From an uncultured beta proteobacterium (GTDB lineage: Bacteria > Pseudomonadota > Gammaproteobacteria > Burkholderiales > Burkholderiaceae): a DNA stretch of 40,148 nucleotides. A model generated the notes under the pieces. That model was not told the origin of the DNA. It saw only the letters and a program-made list of their open reading frames with translations, and ran no database searches. The translations under genes and the position numbers were made by a program. Shown here piece after piece: positions 20,543-28,855 of this stretch; the first letter of the stretch is position 1; the number at the start of each line of letters is the position of its first letter. The DNA is taken from positions 1 to 40,148 of the forward strand of contig CAIQHU010000109.1 in NCBI GenBank assembly GCA_903871735.1, in the 5' to 3' direction.

Positions 20543-21709
20543 TTAATTATTTATTTTATCCAACCACCTAACTTCACGCGCCATTTCGCGCTTAGCTAAG
20601 TGCGTACGATCCTGAACATCTCCCGCTAACTGACCGCAGGCAGCAGCAATATCATCACCCCGAGTTTTACGAACTGTCGTGACAATCTTGGCATCTTGCA
20701 TTATTTTGGCGAATTGTTCAATCCGTGCTTTCGATGATTGCTTCAAACCAGAACTAGGGAATGGGTTAAATGGGATTAAGTTCAACTTACATTTAATAGG
20801 TCGTAACAAACTAACTAACTCATGAGCTAACTGATCTGTATCGTTCACCCCATCTAGCATGCAATATTCAAAAGTTAAAAAATCTCTAGGTGCATGGGGG
20901 AGATAACGCTTGCAGGCAGCGAATAACTCTTTGAGTGGATACTTGCGATTAATTGGCACTAACTCATCACGCAGCCGGTCGTTGGGCGCATGTAAAGAAA
21001 CAGCTAAAGCAATTGGTAAATCTTGCGCTAACCGATCAATAAAAGGCACTACACCAGAGGTTGATAAGGTCACGCGACGACGCGATAGACCATAAGCGTT
21101 ATCGTCTAACATTAAACGCATCGCTTGTAATACTGGCTCATAATTCAGTAAGGGCTCACCCATGCCCATCAAAACAACATTGGAGATAACGCGCCCATCT
21201 AAGTGGTCTAAGGTGGTTTTATCGTACGAATCAACCCGCTTAATGGCCAATGGATCCGCCCTTAAGTGATGCTCTGCAAACCAGAGTTGACCCACAATTT
21301 CAGCAACCGTCAAGTTTCTAGAAAAACCTTGTTTACCCGTTGAACAAAAGCGACAATTGACTGCGCAACCTGCCTGAGATGAAATACACAAAGTACCACG
21401 ATCTTCCTCAGGTATAAAAACCATCTCAACTGCATTACTATCCCCAACATCTAATAACCATTTACGCGTACCATCACTGGCGGTCTGATCACTCAAAACA
21501 GGCAATGCTTGAATTTCTGCGATTTGCTCAAGCTGCAAGCGAAAACTCTTGGCCAGATCACTCATCTGGCTCACGTCGGCAACGCCACGCTGGTGAATCC
21601 AATGCATGAGTTGCTTCGCCCGAAAAGGCTTTTGATCTAAACCGGCAACAAAACGCCCTAGCCCATCCCCGTCTAGATTTAATAAATTGGTGCGGGGAGT
21701 TGGGTTCAC
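20543..21709 (-). CDS. rlmN: Dual-specificity RNA methyltransferase RlmN
   Basis: RlmN is a radical-SAM enzyme that methylates C2 of A2503 in 23S rRNA and A37 of some tRNAs. The 388-residue protein has the radical-SAM cluster motif CX3CX2C (Cys115, Cys119, Cys122), the GMGEPLLNY strand that binds SAM, the SLHAPND segment, and a conserved C-terminal Cys in [12 protein letters not shown] that forms the protein-RNA intermediate. The gene begins six bases after the ndk stop codon, the usual ndk-rlmN pairing in Burkholderiales. Confidence 0.97.
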   Translation of the reverse strand: MNPTPRTNLLNLDGDGLGRFVAGLDQKPFRAKQLMHWIHQRGVADVSQMSDLAKSFRLQLEQIAEIQALPVLSDQTASDGTRKWLLDVGDSNAVEMVFIPEEDRGTLCISSQAGCAVNCRFCSTGKQGFSRNLTVAEIVGQLWFAEHHLRADPLAIKRVDSYDKTTLDHLDGRVISNVVLMGMGEPLLNYEPVLQAMRLMLDDNAYGLSRRRVTLSTSGVVPFIDRLAQDLPIALAVSLHAPNDRLRDELVPINRKYPLKELFAACKRYLPHAPRDFLTFEYCMLDGVNDTDQLAHELVSLLRPIKCKLNLIPFNPFPSSGLKQSSKARIEQFAKIMQDAKIVTTVRKTRGDDIAAACGQLAGDVQDRTHLAKREMAREVRWLDKINN

Positions 21710-21715
21710 TAGTAA

Positions 21716-22141
21716 TTAACGCGTGTAAATTTGCATACCAGGGAAAAAGAAAGCGATTTCCTGGGCAGCTGTGTCTGCACCATCAGAGCCATGCACGGCA
21801 TTGGCATCAATACTTTTTGCAAAGTCCGCACGGATGGTACCTTTTTCAGCCTTCGCTGGATCAGTAGCGCCCATTAACTCACGATTTTTAAGAATCGCGT
21901 TTTCCCCTTCTAAAACTTGAATCATCACAGGCCCCGAAATCATAAAATGGACGAGATCTTTGAAAAAGGGTCGGCCATTGTGAACTGCATAAAATTGACC
22001 AGCTTCGATTTCAGATAAATGCGCCATCTTAGCAGCGAGAACTTTCAAACCAGCGCCTTCGAAACGGCTGTATATTTGACCAATGACGTTTTTAGCCACC
22101 GCATCTGGTTTAATAATGGAAAGGGTTCTTTCAATAGCCAT
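21716..22141 (-). CDS. ndk: Nucleoside diphosphate kinase
   Basis: Ndk transfers the gamma-phosphate of ATP to other (d)NDPs through a phosphohistidine. The 141-residue protein is full-length and has the N-terminal [12 protein letters not shown] strand and the active-site His117 in NAVHGSDG. An AGGAG ribosome binding site lies nine bases before the ATG. It is the first gene of the minus-strand group ndk-rlmN-ispG-hisS-yfgM-bamB-der; the 217-bp gap upstream, shared with the divergent BAX-inhibitor gene, should hold its promoter, though I could not place it. Confidence 0.98.
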   Translation of the reverse strand: MAIERTLSIIKPDAVAKNVIGQIYSRFEGAGLKVLAAKMAHLSEIEAGQFYAVHNGRPFFKDLVHFMISGPVMIQVLEGENAILKNRELMGATDPAKAEKGTIRADFAKSIDANAVHGSDGADTAAQEIAFFFPGMQIYTR

Positions 22142-22286
22142 GGAACAAACTCCTGATTTGAATGTTAAATAAAAGATTATACAGACTTATCCTAGTTAAA
22201 ACCCTAATCAATCCCAACGATGGCCAAGCCAACTAATTGATTTTCTTCCAAATACCTTAAATTTTGTGGTGTTATTTAGCGCCCCC

Positions 22287-22315
22287 TACTTGAAATGTTG
22301 AAATTTGCCTATAAT
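22287..22315 (+). promoter_or_regulatory. Promoter of the BAX-inhibitor-1-like gene
   Basis: A perfect -10 hexamer, TATAAT, lies at 22310-22315, 43 bases before the start codon. At 17-base spacing the -35 is TACTTG (weak). A better hexamer, TTGAAA at 22290, is only 14 bases away, which is too close for a standard sigma-70 promoter. The -10 is convincing; the -35 is not. Confidence 0.5.
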
Positions 22316-22358
22316 TAGTGCATAGTTGTACTATCAACTTTTCTAGGAGAATTAACTG

Positions 22359-23057
22359 ATGAATGAACAAAATACTTTTGGCTATAGTGCTAGTAACACC
22401 CTTACTGATGCTATCACGCGTAATCGTGTTCTGCGAAATACATTTGCTCTATTAGCTTTAACGATGGTTCCAACCATTTTGGGTGCATGGGTCGGCGTAA
22501 CAACCGGTTTCTCATTCTTCCGAACTAGCCCCTTTATTGGCTTTATCGTCTTCATGGCGATTGCCTTTGGCTTTTTCTGGGCAATTGAAAAAAATAAAAA
22601 TTCGGGTACCGGCGTTATCTTGTTACTCGGTTTCACTGGATTTATGGGTTTAATGCTCACTGGTATCCTGACACACACCCTTCAATTTAAGAATGGTGCG
22701 CAGTTAATCATGATGGCCTTTGGTGCAACTAGCCTTATCTTCGCTGGTATGGCAACCTGGGCGGCTACCTCAAAAACAAACTTTGAGGGTCTTGGTAAGT
22801 TTCTCTTTATTGGTGTAATACTTTTGATTTTGGCTTCTGTGGCCAATATATTCCTCCAAATACCCGCTCTTGCTTTAACCGTCATGGTCTTGGCTGTCGG
22901 AATTTTTTCAGCCTTCATCCTCGTGGATGTTCAACGGATCGTCAATGGCGGCGAAACAAACTACGTCATGGCAACCCTTTCAATTTACCTCAATGTCTAC
23001 AACATATTTTCTAATTTGTTGGCACTATTTGGGATTGTTGGTGGAGATCGCGATTAA
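22359..23057 (+). CDS. BAX inhibitor-1/YccA-family membrane protein
   Basis: The 232-residue protein is built of about seven transmembrane helices, starting with VLRNTFALLALTMVPTILGA and ending with the family's charged C-terminal signature (FILVDVQRIVNGGETNYVMA then a last helix with SIYLNVYNIFSNLLALFG). It belongs to the TMBIM/UPF0005 family. E. coli members YccA and YbhL are linked to FtsH modulation and possible ion or pH-dependent transport; the exact role here is not known. YccA inhibits FtsH, so a functional tie with HflKC in this window is possible. An AGGAG site is nine bases upstream. It is a single-gene transcript, with its own promoter and terminator. Confidence 0.9.
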   Translation: MNEQNTFGYSASNTLTDAITRNRVLRNTFALLALTMVPTILGAWVGVTTGFSFFRTSPFIGFIVFMAIAFGFFWAIEKNKNSGTGVILLLGFTGFMGLMLTGILTHTLQFKNGAQLIMMAFGATSLIFAGMATWAATSKTNFEGLGKFLFIGVILLILASVANIFLQIPALALTVMVLAVGIFSAFILVDVQRIVNGGETNYVMATLSIYLNVYNIFSNLLALFGIVGGDRD

Positions 23058-23083
23058 GTAAATATTCGCTACATTCAATGAAG

Positions 23084-23109
23084 AACACGGGCTTTGCCCG
23101 TGTTTTTTT
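23084..23109 (+). terminator. Intrinsic terminator after the BAX-inhibitor gene
   Basis: AACACGGGC and GCCCGTGTT form a perfect 9-bp GC-rich stem with a TTT loop, running into a tract of T residues (23103-23109), 27 bases past the stop codon. This is a textbook rho-independent terminator for plus-strand transcription. Read from the other strand it lacks a U-tract, so it would not strongly terminate rlmD. Confidence 0.95.
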
Positions 23110-23141
23110 ATGTTAAAAATAGTCCTTCTAGGTTTTAATCT

Positions 23142-24551
23142 TCAATCGAACCGAATAAATAAAGCCATGGATTCGACATGCGAGGTATGGGCAAACATGT
23201 TCATGATGCCGACCTGGCTGAGCTGATACCCCGCCTCATTGACCAGAACTCCCGCATCTCTTGCCAAAGTCGCAGGATTACAGGAAATATACACAATGCG
23301 TTTTGGTAATTTCTGATCATCTGGGTCGGACTGTGCAATCTGTGCCAAAGCATTCACAATAGCAAAGGCACCGTCTCGCGGCGGATCTATGATCCAATAG
23401 GGTGCAGTACCCCAAGATGCAATATCTTTTGGCGATACCTCAAATAGATTTTGCTCAACAAAATAGACCTTTTTTTCCAGTTGATTGACTACAGCATTGT
23501 CCCTTGCCCTCAAACATAAGGAACGACTTCCCTCAATCCCTAAAACCTCGCCAACAACTCGACCTAATGGCAGTGAAAAATTTCCAATTCCGCAAAATAA
23601 GTCGAGCACCCGAGCGTTTTTTGGCGCATCTAATAACCGAATCGCACGACCTACCAAAACACGATTCATCGCATGATTCACCTGTGTGAAATCGGTAGGA
23701 ACAAATGGGACTTTAATTAAAAACTCTGGTAATGTATAAAAGAGCTCACCACTCAATGGGTAAAAAGGCTGAACACTCTCCACCCCTTGTGCTTGAGTCC
23801 AAATCCATAAGCCATGCAATATTGCAAATTCTTTTAAATAGTTTTCGTCTGCCGCAGATAACGGCAAGAGGTGCCTAAGAACCATCGCCGTTTTAGCTGG
23901 AGCCCCAGAAACACTTGGCTCTCCGAGCGCTAATTCTATTTGTGGGACCCGGTCACGTACACTAAGAGACATCACTAAGTTACGCAAAGGGACAAGCAGA
24001 TCTGACCACATCTGGGGTAAAACTTCACAAGAAGTCATATCCGACACATATCGATTTTGCGGCTCATGAAAGCCAACTAATATCGTCCCCTTTTTTATTG
24101 ACCGATTAACGACACTCAATCTGGCCCGATATCGATATTCCCATTCAGGTCCATGAATAGGTGGCATCATCGTCTGCGGTTTGACCTTACCAATGTGCTC
24201 AAGGTTATCCTCCAAAACGCGTTGTTTAATGGCTATCTGCGCTCTCGAGTCTATATGTTGCATCGTACATCCACCACAATTACCATACCAAGAACAACGG
24301 GGCTGACACCGGTAAACCGCAGCGTGCAAAATTTCGCGTACGAGGCCCTTCTGAAATCGACTCTTGTCCTGCGTTATCTCGTAACGCACCTCTTCACCAG
24401 GTAAAGCACCCTGGACAAAAACAACCTTACCAGATAAGTCATCTTCGAGATTTGGTAAACGACCAATCCCCTGCGCCTCTATATCTAACGCATCGATGTG
24501 AACCTGCCTAAATTGCCCTATTAACGGGCTTCTTGAAAATCGCTTTTTCAA
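23142..24551 (-). CDS. rlmD: 23S rRNA (uracil-1939-C5)-methyltransferase RlmD
   Basis: RlmD methylates U1939 of 23S rRNA. The 469-residue protein has an N-terminal TRAM domain (DIEAQGIGRLPN), the Fe-S cluster cysteines Cys86, Cys92, Cys95 and probably Cys175, the SAM-binding LDLFCGIGNFSLPLG and the catalytic motifs DPPRDG and YISCNPATLARD with the nucleophilic Cys. The start is a TTG: an in-frame TAG lies only two codons upstream and no ATG or GTG occurs before the TRAM domain, so the N-terminus is well bounded. It is last in the dnaX-to-rlmD run, 13 bases after the exonuclease gene. Confidence 0.94.
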   Translation of the reverse strand: MKKRFSRSPLIGQFRQVHIDALDIEAQGIGRLPNLEDDLSGKVVFVQGALPGEEVRYEITQDKSRFQKGLVREILHAAVYRCQPRCSWYGNCGGCTMQHIDSRAQIAIKQRVLEDNLEHIGKVKPQTMMPPIHGPEWEYRYRARLSVVNRSIKKGTILVGFHEPQNRYVSDMTSCEVLPQMWSDLLVPLRNLVMSLSVRDRVPQIELALGEPSVSGAPAKTAMVLRHLLPLSAADENYLKEFAILHGLWIWTQAQGVESVQPFYPLSGELFYTLPEFLIKVPFVPTDFTQVNHAMNRVLVGRAIRLLDAPKNARVLDLFCGIGNFSLPLGRVVGEVLGIEGSRSLCLRARDNAVVNQLEKKVYFVEQNLFEVSPKDIASWGTAPYWIIDPPRDGAFAIVNALAQIAQSDPDDQKLPKRIVYISCNPATLARDAGVLVNEAGYQLSQVGIMNMFAHTSHVESMALFIRFD

Positions 24552-24564
24552 TAGCTACCAATTT

Positions 24565-25380
24565 CTAATTTGCAAATTTCGCTAAATAAGAGTCCCACTG
24601 GGATAGTGAATTTTTTTGCGCCTCTTGTCGTAATTCAGACTTAATAAAATCAATCTCTAATTGATATTCCTCAGGAGTAAAAGCCGCTCGAAAGAGTTGA
24701 TAGCGACAATACATCAAATATGTGTTGACGACATCCGTCTCACAGTACTGCCGGATCTCATTTAATTGTCCCGCTAGATAAGCAGGCCAAACGGCAGAGC
24801 CATCCATTCCCATTTTACCTGGGAAGCCACATAATTTTGCTAAAGAATCCAAAGGAGCATTTGCCTTATTTTGAAAAAATGCTAATAAATCCATAAGATC
24901 TAAATGCCGTAAATGGTACCGCGAAATATAATTGTTGTACTTAAAATCTCGGGCATCATGATCACCGCTCTCACCCATCTCCCAAAATCGTGAGGCACTG
25001 ACCTCGTGCACTAATGCACGATAATTCAATACAGGCAAATCAAATCCGCCACCATTCCAAGAAACTAATTGCGGTGTGTAGCGATCAATTAGTTGAAAAA
25101 ACTCTTGTACTAAATCCTTTTCTGAGCTGTCAACAGTTCCTAAAGTACCTACTTTAAATTGTGGCAAGCCATCTTTTGTTGTCCGCCTGATTACGCAAGA
25201 TATCGCAACCACGCGCTGTAAATAGAGTGGGAAGAAATCACTCTGGCCATTGGCTAGTCTTGCCGATCGGGCTTTTTCTACCACCTCCTGATCAGTCAAA
25301 CTATCCGGTTCATCATTTAATCGCCTTAAGCCATGGGCATCCGGAATAGTCTCAATGTCAAAAACTAGAACCGTTTTCAT
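24565..25380 (-). CDS. 3'-5' exonuclease, DnaQ-like (PolB-exonuclease-like family)
   Basis: The 271-residue protein has the DEDDy exonuclease signature: Asp8 and Glu10 in VFDIETIPD, a second Asp in SWNGGGFDLPVLNYRA, and the third motif YCETDV, where Tyr and Asp are four apart. It matches the family of stand-alone proofreading-type exonucleases predicted from B-family polymerases (Pfam DNA_pol_B_exo2). The substrate is unknown; DNA or RNA trimming are both possible. The ATG lies three bases after the nlpD-like stop codon and the next gene, rlmD, follows at 13 bases, so it is part of the same operon. In relatives rpoS often occupies this position. Confidence 0.85.
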   Translation of the reverse strand: MKTVLVFDIETIPDAHGLRRLNDEPDSLTDQEVVEKARSARLANGQSDFFPLYLQRVVAISCVIRRTTKDGLPQFKVGTLGTVDSSEKDLVQEFFQLIDRYTPQLVSWNGGGFDLPVLNYRALVHEVSASRFWEMGESGDHDARDFKYNNYISRYHLRHLDLMDLLAFFQNKANAPLDSLAKLCGFPGKMGMDGSAVWPAYLAGQLNEIRQYCETDVVNTYLMYCRYQLFRAAFTPEEYQLEIDFIKSELRQEAQKNSLSQWDSYLAKFAN

Positions 25381-25383
25381 TTA

Positions 25384-26250
25384 CTACTCGAAATAATTAG
25401 TTGGATCGATTGGCTTACTATCCCGACGCAATTCAAAATGTAATTTGACTTGCGTCGACTCACTGTTTCCTAATTCTGCAATTTTTTGACCGCGCTTGAT
25501 TGCATCACCCTCTTTGACTAAGTTCACCTTGTTATTGCCGTATACCGAAATATAGCCATTCTGATGTTGGACAATGACTAAATTGCCATAGGTCCGTAAT
25601 TTATTGTCCGAATAGATGACTTTACCATCTGCAACCGCAGTTACCGGATCACCCATCTTTCCACCAAAACTAACACCCTTGTTGGTGGTGCCATTAAAAT
25701 TTTCAAGAATGGGGGCACTTACTGGTCTGGCAATTTTAAAACTTGGCTCAGTAGGATTTTCCCGACGAGACTCTACTTTTGCATCATTCTTCGCTTCGAC
25801 CTTGGACTCCATTCTAGTCTCAGGCTTAGGATCTGGCTTAATTTCTGGCTTAGGCTCTGTTCTAGACTCTAATTTAGGATCTGTTTTTAAGTCTGCTTTG
25901 GCAATAGTTTTACCTGTGTCCGATTTCATCGACTCTTTTTCTTTAGCGACCTCCCTCGTTAAGTCCCTCGTATTCTCACGACTAGTGATTGGCTGAACAT
26001 TTGTTTTGGCAGAACTAGACTCCTTCGCTCTAGAGCTAGAAGTCACCCCAGAACTAGGTACCGGAGTCACTTTAGCCACAGGCGGTTTTACAACTGGAGG
26101 CGAAGTAGGCTTCGTAGGAATCGGCAGGGGAATGTTACTTGATCGGTCACTAATAGGAGCTGGCTTGGTCGGAGCACATGCCCAAACCAATAACCCACTG
26201 AACAAAATACAAGCTAGTCGAAAAATATGCGCCCACTGTTGCCAAATCAT
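25384..26250 (-). CDS. nlpD: NlpD-like lipoprotein with degenerate M23 domain and octapeptide repeats
   Basis: The protein has a lipoprotein signal (lipobox VWAC, Cys25 from the chosen ATG), a long Pro/Ser/Lys/Glu-rich linker and a C-terminal LytM/M23 domain (about 187-288). The HxxxD zinc motif is replaced by NKGVSFGG and the final HxH by LHFEL, as in E. coli NlpD, which does not cut peptidoglycan itself but activates amidases such as AmiC. There is no LysM domain; five 8-residue repeats occupy the linker instead. The ATG at 26250 has AAGGA nine bases upstream; the ATG at 26256 is only three bases from it. Next to pcm and surE, as in the conserved surE-pcm-nlpD cluster. Confidence 0.85.
   Translation of the reverse strand: MIWQQWAHIFRLACILFSGLLVWACAPTKPAPISDRSSNIPLPIPTKPTSPPVVKPPVAKVTPVPSSGVTSSSRAKESSSAKTNVQPITSRENTRDLTREVAKEKESMKSDTGKTIAKADLKTDPKLESRTEPKPEIKPDPKPETRMESKVEAKNDAKVESRRENPTEPSFKIARPVSAPILENFNGTTNKGVSFGGKMGDPVTAVADGKVIYSDNKLRTYGNLVIVQHQNGYISVYGNNKVNLVKEGDAIKRGQKIAELGNSESTQVKLHFELRRDSKPIDPTNYFE
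25765..25884 (-). repeat. Five octapeptide repeats within the NlpD-like gene
   Basis: The encoded segments are TDPKLESR, TEPKPEIK, PDPKPETR, MESKVEAK and NDAKVESR in direct succession, about residues 123-162 of the 288-residue protein. The consensus is x-[DE]-[PAS]-K-[PVL]-E-x-[KR]. They are degenerate 24-bp repeats in DNA and would form an extended, highly charged periplasmic spacer. Confidence 0.8.
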
Positions 26251-26295
26251 TACCATCTATCCTTCAATTAATTGCGTAGCAAATCAAACTTCACC

Positions 26296-26949
26296 CTACA
26301 TCGTCCCAGATTGTAAAGGTACAAAAAATACCTCATCTAAGGTGGTGCGTTGATACCTCTGTGAACTAAGCCTTTCAATCAATAATAACTGCTGTAAAGA
26401 ATCACTCTTTGCAACAGGGGCAATCAACTTACCACCAATTGCTAATTGATCAAGTAGGGGATCAGGAATACCTAAACCCGCTGCAGCTAAAATAATTCCA
26501 TCAAAGGGCGCCTCTTGGGGCAAGCCCCGAATCCCGTCGGCATAAATTAAACGTAAATTAGCAATACGAAATGGCCGCAACTTTGCCCGAGCACTATCAT
26601 GCAAAGACCGAATCCGTTCAATCGAATAAACGTCTTTGGCTAATAAACTTAAAACTGCCGCTTGATAACCGCAACCAGTACCAATTTCTAAAACTCGCCC
26701 CATTTTCTTTTGGGACTGCATCAAGGCCTGAATCATTTTTGCAATTACCGAGGGCTTTGAGATTGTTTGCTCCATACCAATAGGTAAGGAGGAATCTTCA
26801 TAAGCCTGGGCACTTAATCCCGGATCAATAAAGGCATGACGCGGTACAGTCGCCATCGCTTGTAACAGTTCATGGTGCTCAATGCCCGCAATTGCAAGCT
26901 TTTGCGCCATCAACCGTCTAGCTGCATCAAGGACTTTATCTTGCTTCAT
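26296..26949 (-). CDS. pcm: Protein-L-isoaspartate O-methyltransferase
   Basis: Pcm methylates isoaspartyl residues in damaged proteins so that they can revert to aspartate. The 217-residue product has the family's VPRHAFIDP, the substrate loop MEQTISKPSVIAKMIQAL, the SAM motif VLEIGTGCGYQAAVLS and the post-motif APFDGIILAAAG. The ATG at 26949 is chosen because AAGGG lies eight bases upstream and it falls five bases after the surE stop; the frame is open to an ATG at 26970 that would overlap surE. Gene order surE-pcm-nlpD is conserved. Confidence 0.94.
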   Translation of the reverse strand: MKQDKVLDAARRLMAQKLAIAGIEHHELLQAMATVPRHAFIDPGLSAQAYEDSSLPIGMEQTISKPSVIAKMIQALMQSQKKMGRVLEIGTGCGYQAAVLSLLAKDVYSIERIRSLHDSARAKLRPFRIANLRLIYADGIRGLPQEAPFDGIILAAAGLGIPDPLLDQLAIGGKLIAPVAKSDSLQQLLLIERLSSQRYQRTTLDEVFFVPLQSGTM

Positions 26950-26954
26950 CAAGA

Positions 26955-27728
26955 CTACCCTTGATTCCATTGTGATTGCATCTGCGTAATCCGCTCAGAG
27001 TCTGTTAAATTCAACTGCAATGGGGTAATCGAAACATAACCCGCATTCGTCGCATAAAAATCAGTTCCTTCAGAAGCCTCTTTAGCCTCACCAGCAGGAC
27101 CAATCCAATAAATTAAATCCCCTCGCGGACTAGTCTGCTCTATAACGGGTTGAGATGGATGACGATTGCCAAGACGGGTAACACGCCAACCCTTTTGATC
27201 AGAGTACGCGACGTTGGGTAAATTGACATTGAGTAGGGCCGCATGATGATTGTTGCCAGAATCTAACCGATGGGATATGGCATGTTGCACAATATCTTTG
27301 GCAACTTGAGCGGCATCATCAATCTTCGCCCAGCCCCTGTCAATCTGGGAGAAAGCAATCGCAGGAATGCCAAACATGACCCCCTCAATCGCTGCCGCAA
27401 CAGTGCCTGAATATAAAACATCTTCCCCCATATTCTCACCCTGATTAATTCCAGAAATCACCAAATCAGGCATTTCTTGTAAAAATCCTGTTAAAGCAAT
27501 ATGCACACAATCTGTTGGTGTGCCATTGACAAATAAAAACCCATCCCGCTCACCCCCAGCAACCCGGTGTACCGATAATGGTCGAGATAAGGTTAAAGAA
27601 TTTGAAGCGCCGCTATGGTTTTGCTCTGGAGCAATTACGGTAATCTTACCAAGAGGCTTGAGCGCTTTTACTAAAGCCAACAAACCAGGTGCCAAATAGC
27701 CATCATCATTCGAAACTAATAAATGCAT
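26955..27728 (-). CDS. surE: 5'/3'-nucleotidase SurE
   Basis: SurE is a metal-dependent phosphatase acting on nucleoside 5'- and 3'-monophosphates, associated with stationary-phase survival. The 257-residue protein has the metal-binding NDDG motif at the N-terminus (Asp8, Asp9), the SGASNSLTL loop, the [11 protein letters not shown] segment and [19 protein letters not shown] with the third metal-site residues. Length is standard. It follows recR by 112 bp and leads into pcm and the nlpD-like gene on the same strand. Confidence 0.96.
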   Translation of the reverse strand: MHLLVSNDDGYLAPGLLALVKALKPLGKITVIAPEQNHSGASNSLTLSRPLSVHRVAGGERDGFLFVNGTPTDCVHIALTGFLQEMPDLVISGINQGENMGEDVLYSGTVAAAIEGVMFGIPAIAFSQIDRGWAKIDDAAQVAKDIVQHAISHRLDSGNNHHAALLNVNLPNVAYSDQKGWRVTRLGNRHPSQPVIEQTSPRGDLIYWIGPAGEAKEASEGTDFYATNAGYVSITPLQLNLTDSERITQMQSQWNQG

Positions 27729-27840
27729 ACGTGATTATTGCTCAATCTAAATGTTGAAATGATTCATCAAACGTTGACTAGTGACTACTAATCAAGCTCC
27801 CTAAAACTCCTCTACTGATAATTGTTCATCCATGTATAAA

Positions 27841-28485
27841 CTAACTGCCAATTGGTCGACGATCCATCATGGCTCTAGCTAAAGTGCCTGCGTCGACATA
27901 CTCTAATTCACCACCAACAGGAATACCTCGCGCAATCCGAGAAACTGATATACCCCGAACCTTTAATATCTCACCAAGATAATGCGCCGTAGCCTCCCCT
28001 TCGCTGGTGAAGTTGGTCGCTAAAATAACTTCTTGAACAGCTTCGTGCTCAGCAATCTGCTCATCAAAAATACGCGCCATCAACCTTTCAAAATGAAGTT
28101 CTTTTGGCCCTTGCCCCTCCATCGGTGACAAACGCCCCATCAAGACAAAATACAAGCCACGAAATGCTAGAGTCTGCTCCACCATCAACTGATCAGATGG
28201 GGTTTCTACAATACACAAAATCTTCGAATCCCGACGACTATCTAAACAGGTCTTACAAACTGCATGCTCCGAAAAAGAATTACAACGCGAACAATGCCCA
28301 ATCACTTCTATCGCACATTGTAAAGATTGTCCAAGTGATAAAGCACCCGCACGATCATGTTGTAATAAATAGTAAGCCATTCTTTGAGCAGACTTCGGCC
28401 CAATTCCAGGCAAGATTTTTAAGGCCAAAATCAATCGCTGTAACGCATCTTGTGTATCTTCAATTGGCTGATCATTAAATTTCAT
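27841..28485 (-). CDS. recR: Recombination protein RecR
   Basis: RecR works with RecO (and RecF) to load RecA at single-strand gaps. The 214-residue protein has the N-terminal helix-hairpin-helix ([20 protein letters not shown]), a four-cysteine zinc finger (Cys65, Cys68, Cys77, Cys80), the Toprim domain ([24 protein letters not shown]) and the C-terminal [16 protein letters not shown] motif. It lies five bases after ybaB and downstream of dnaX, the widely conserved dnaX-ybaB-recR order. Confidence 0.97.
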   Translation of the reverse strand: MKFNDQPIEDTQDALQRLILALKILPGIGPKSAQRMAYYLLQHDRAGALSLGQSLQCAIEVIGHCSRCNSFSEHAVCKTCLDSRRDSKILCIVETPSDQLMVEQTLAFRGLYFVLMGRLSPMEGQGPKELHFERLMARIFDEQIAEHEAVQEVILATNFTSEGEATAHYLGEILKVRGISVSRIARGIPVGGELEYVDAGTLARAMMDRRPIGS

Positions 28486-28490
28486 GCAAA

Positions 28491-28814
28491 TTAAAAAGGC
28501 AACTTAAAGCCAGCAGGCATAGGCATCCCTGCTGTCGCACCCGCCATTCGACTCTGCTCTGCGACTTCAACTTGCTTGTGCGCATCTGCAAAAGCAGTCA
28601 CTAGCAAATCTTCTAACATTTCACGATCATCCATCGCCGCAGGGTCTATCTTGATCCGTTTGACTTCATGCTTCCCAGAAATAGTTACTTGAACCATCCC
28701 ATTTGCGGCTTGACCATGCACTTCTAAATTGGCCAACTCTTCTTGGGCTTTCTTCATTTTTTCCTGCATTTGCTGAGCTTGTTTCATCAATCCAGCAATC
28801 TGACCTTTCATCAT
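28491..28814 (-). CDS. ybaB: YbaB/EbfC-family nucleoid-associated protein
   Basis: The 107-residue protein matches the YbaB/EbfC family: a Met/Gln/Lys-rich N-terminal helix ([19 protein letters not shown]), the central sheet with [20 protein letters not shown] and a C-terminal helix, ending in a Gly/Met/Pro-rich tail. These small dimeric proteins bind DNA and act in nucleoid organisation or gene regulation. A GGAAGGG ribosome binding site precedes the ATG by six bases. Position between dnaX and recR is the conserved one. Confidence 0.95.
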   Translation of the reverse strand: MMKGQIAGLMKQAQQMQEKMKKAQEELANLEVHGQAANGMVQVTISGKHEVKRIKIDPAAMDDREMLEDLLVTAFADAHKQVEVAEQSRMAGATAGMPMPAGFKLPF

Positions 28815-28855
28815 ACGATACCCTTCCTGTCATTAAAATAATTGTTCATCAAATC

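Noticed and set aside
22290..22315. TTGAAA-TATAAT as a full sigma-70 promoter for the BAX-inhibitor gene
   Set aside because: Spacing is 14 bases, too short; only the -10 was kept as convincing.
25616..25996. 126-codon plus-strand ORF with repeated SGLGS-type units opposite the nlpD-like gene
   Set aside because: Its repetitive appearance is the mirror image of the octapeptide repeats coded on the minus strand.
28104..28478. 124-codon plus-strand ORF opposite recR
   Set aside because: It is antisense to a firmly identified gene, has no recognisable domain or ribosome binding site, and arises from low stop frequency in the opposite frame.
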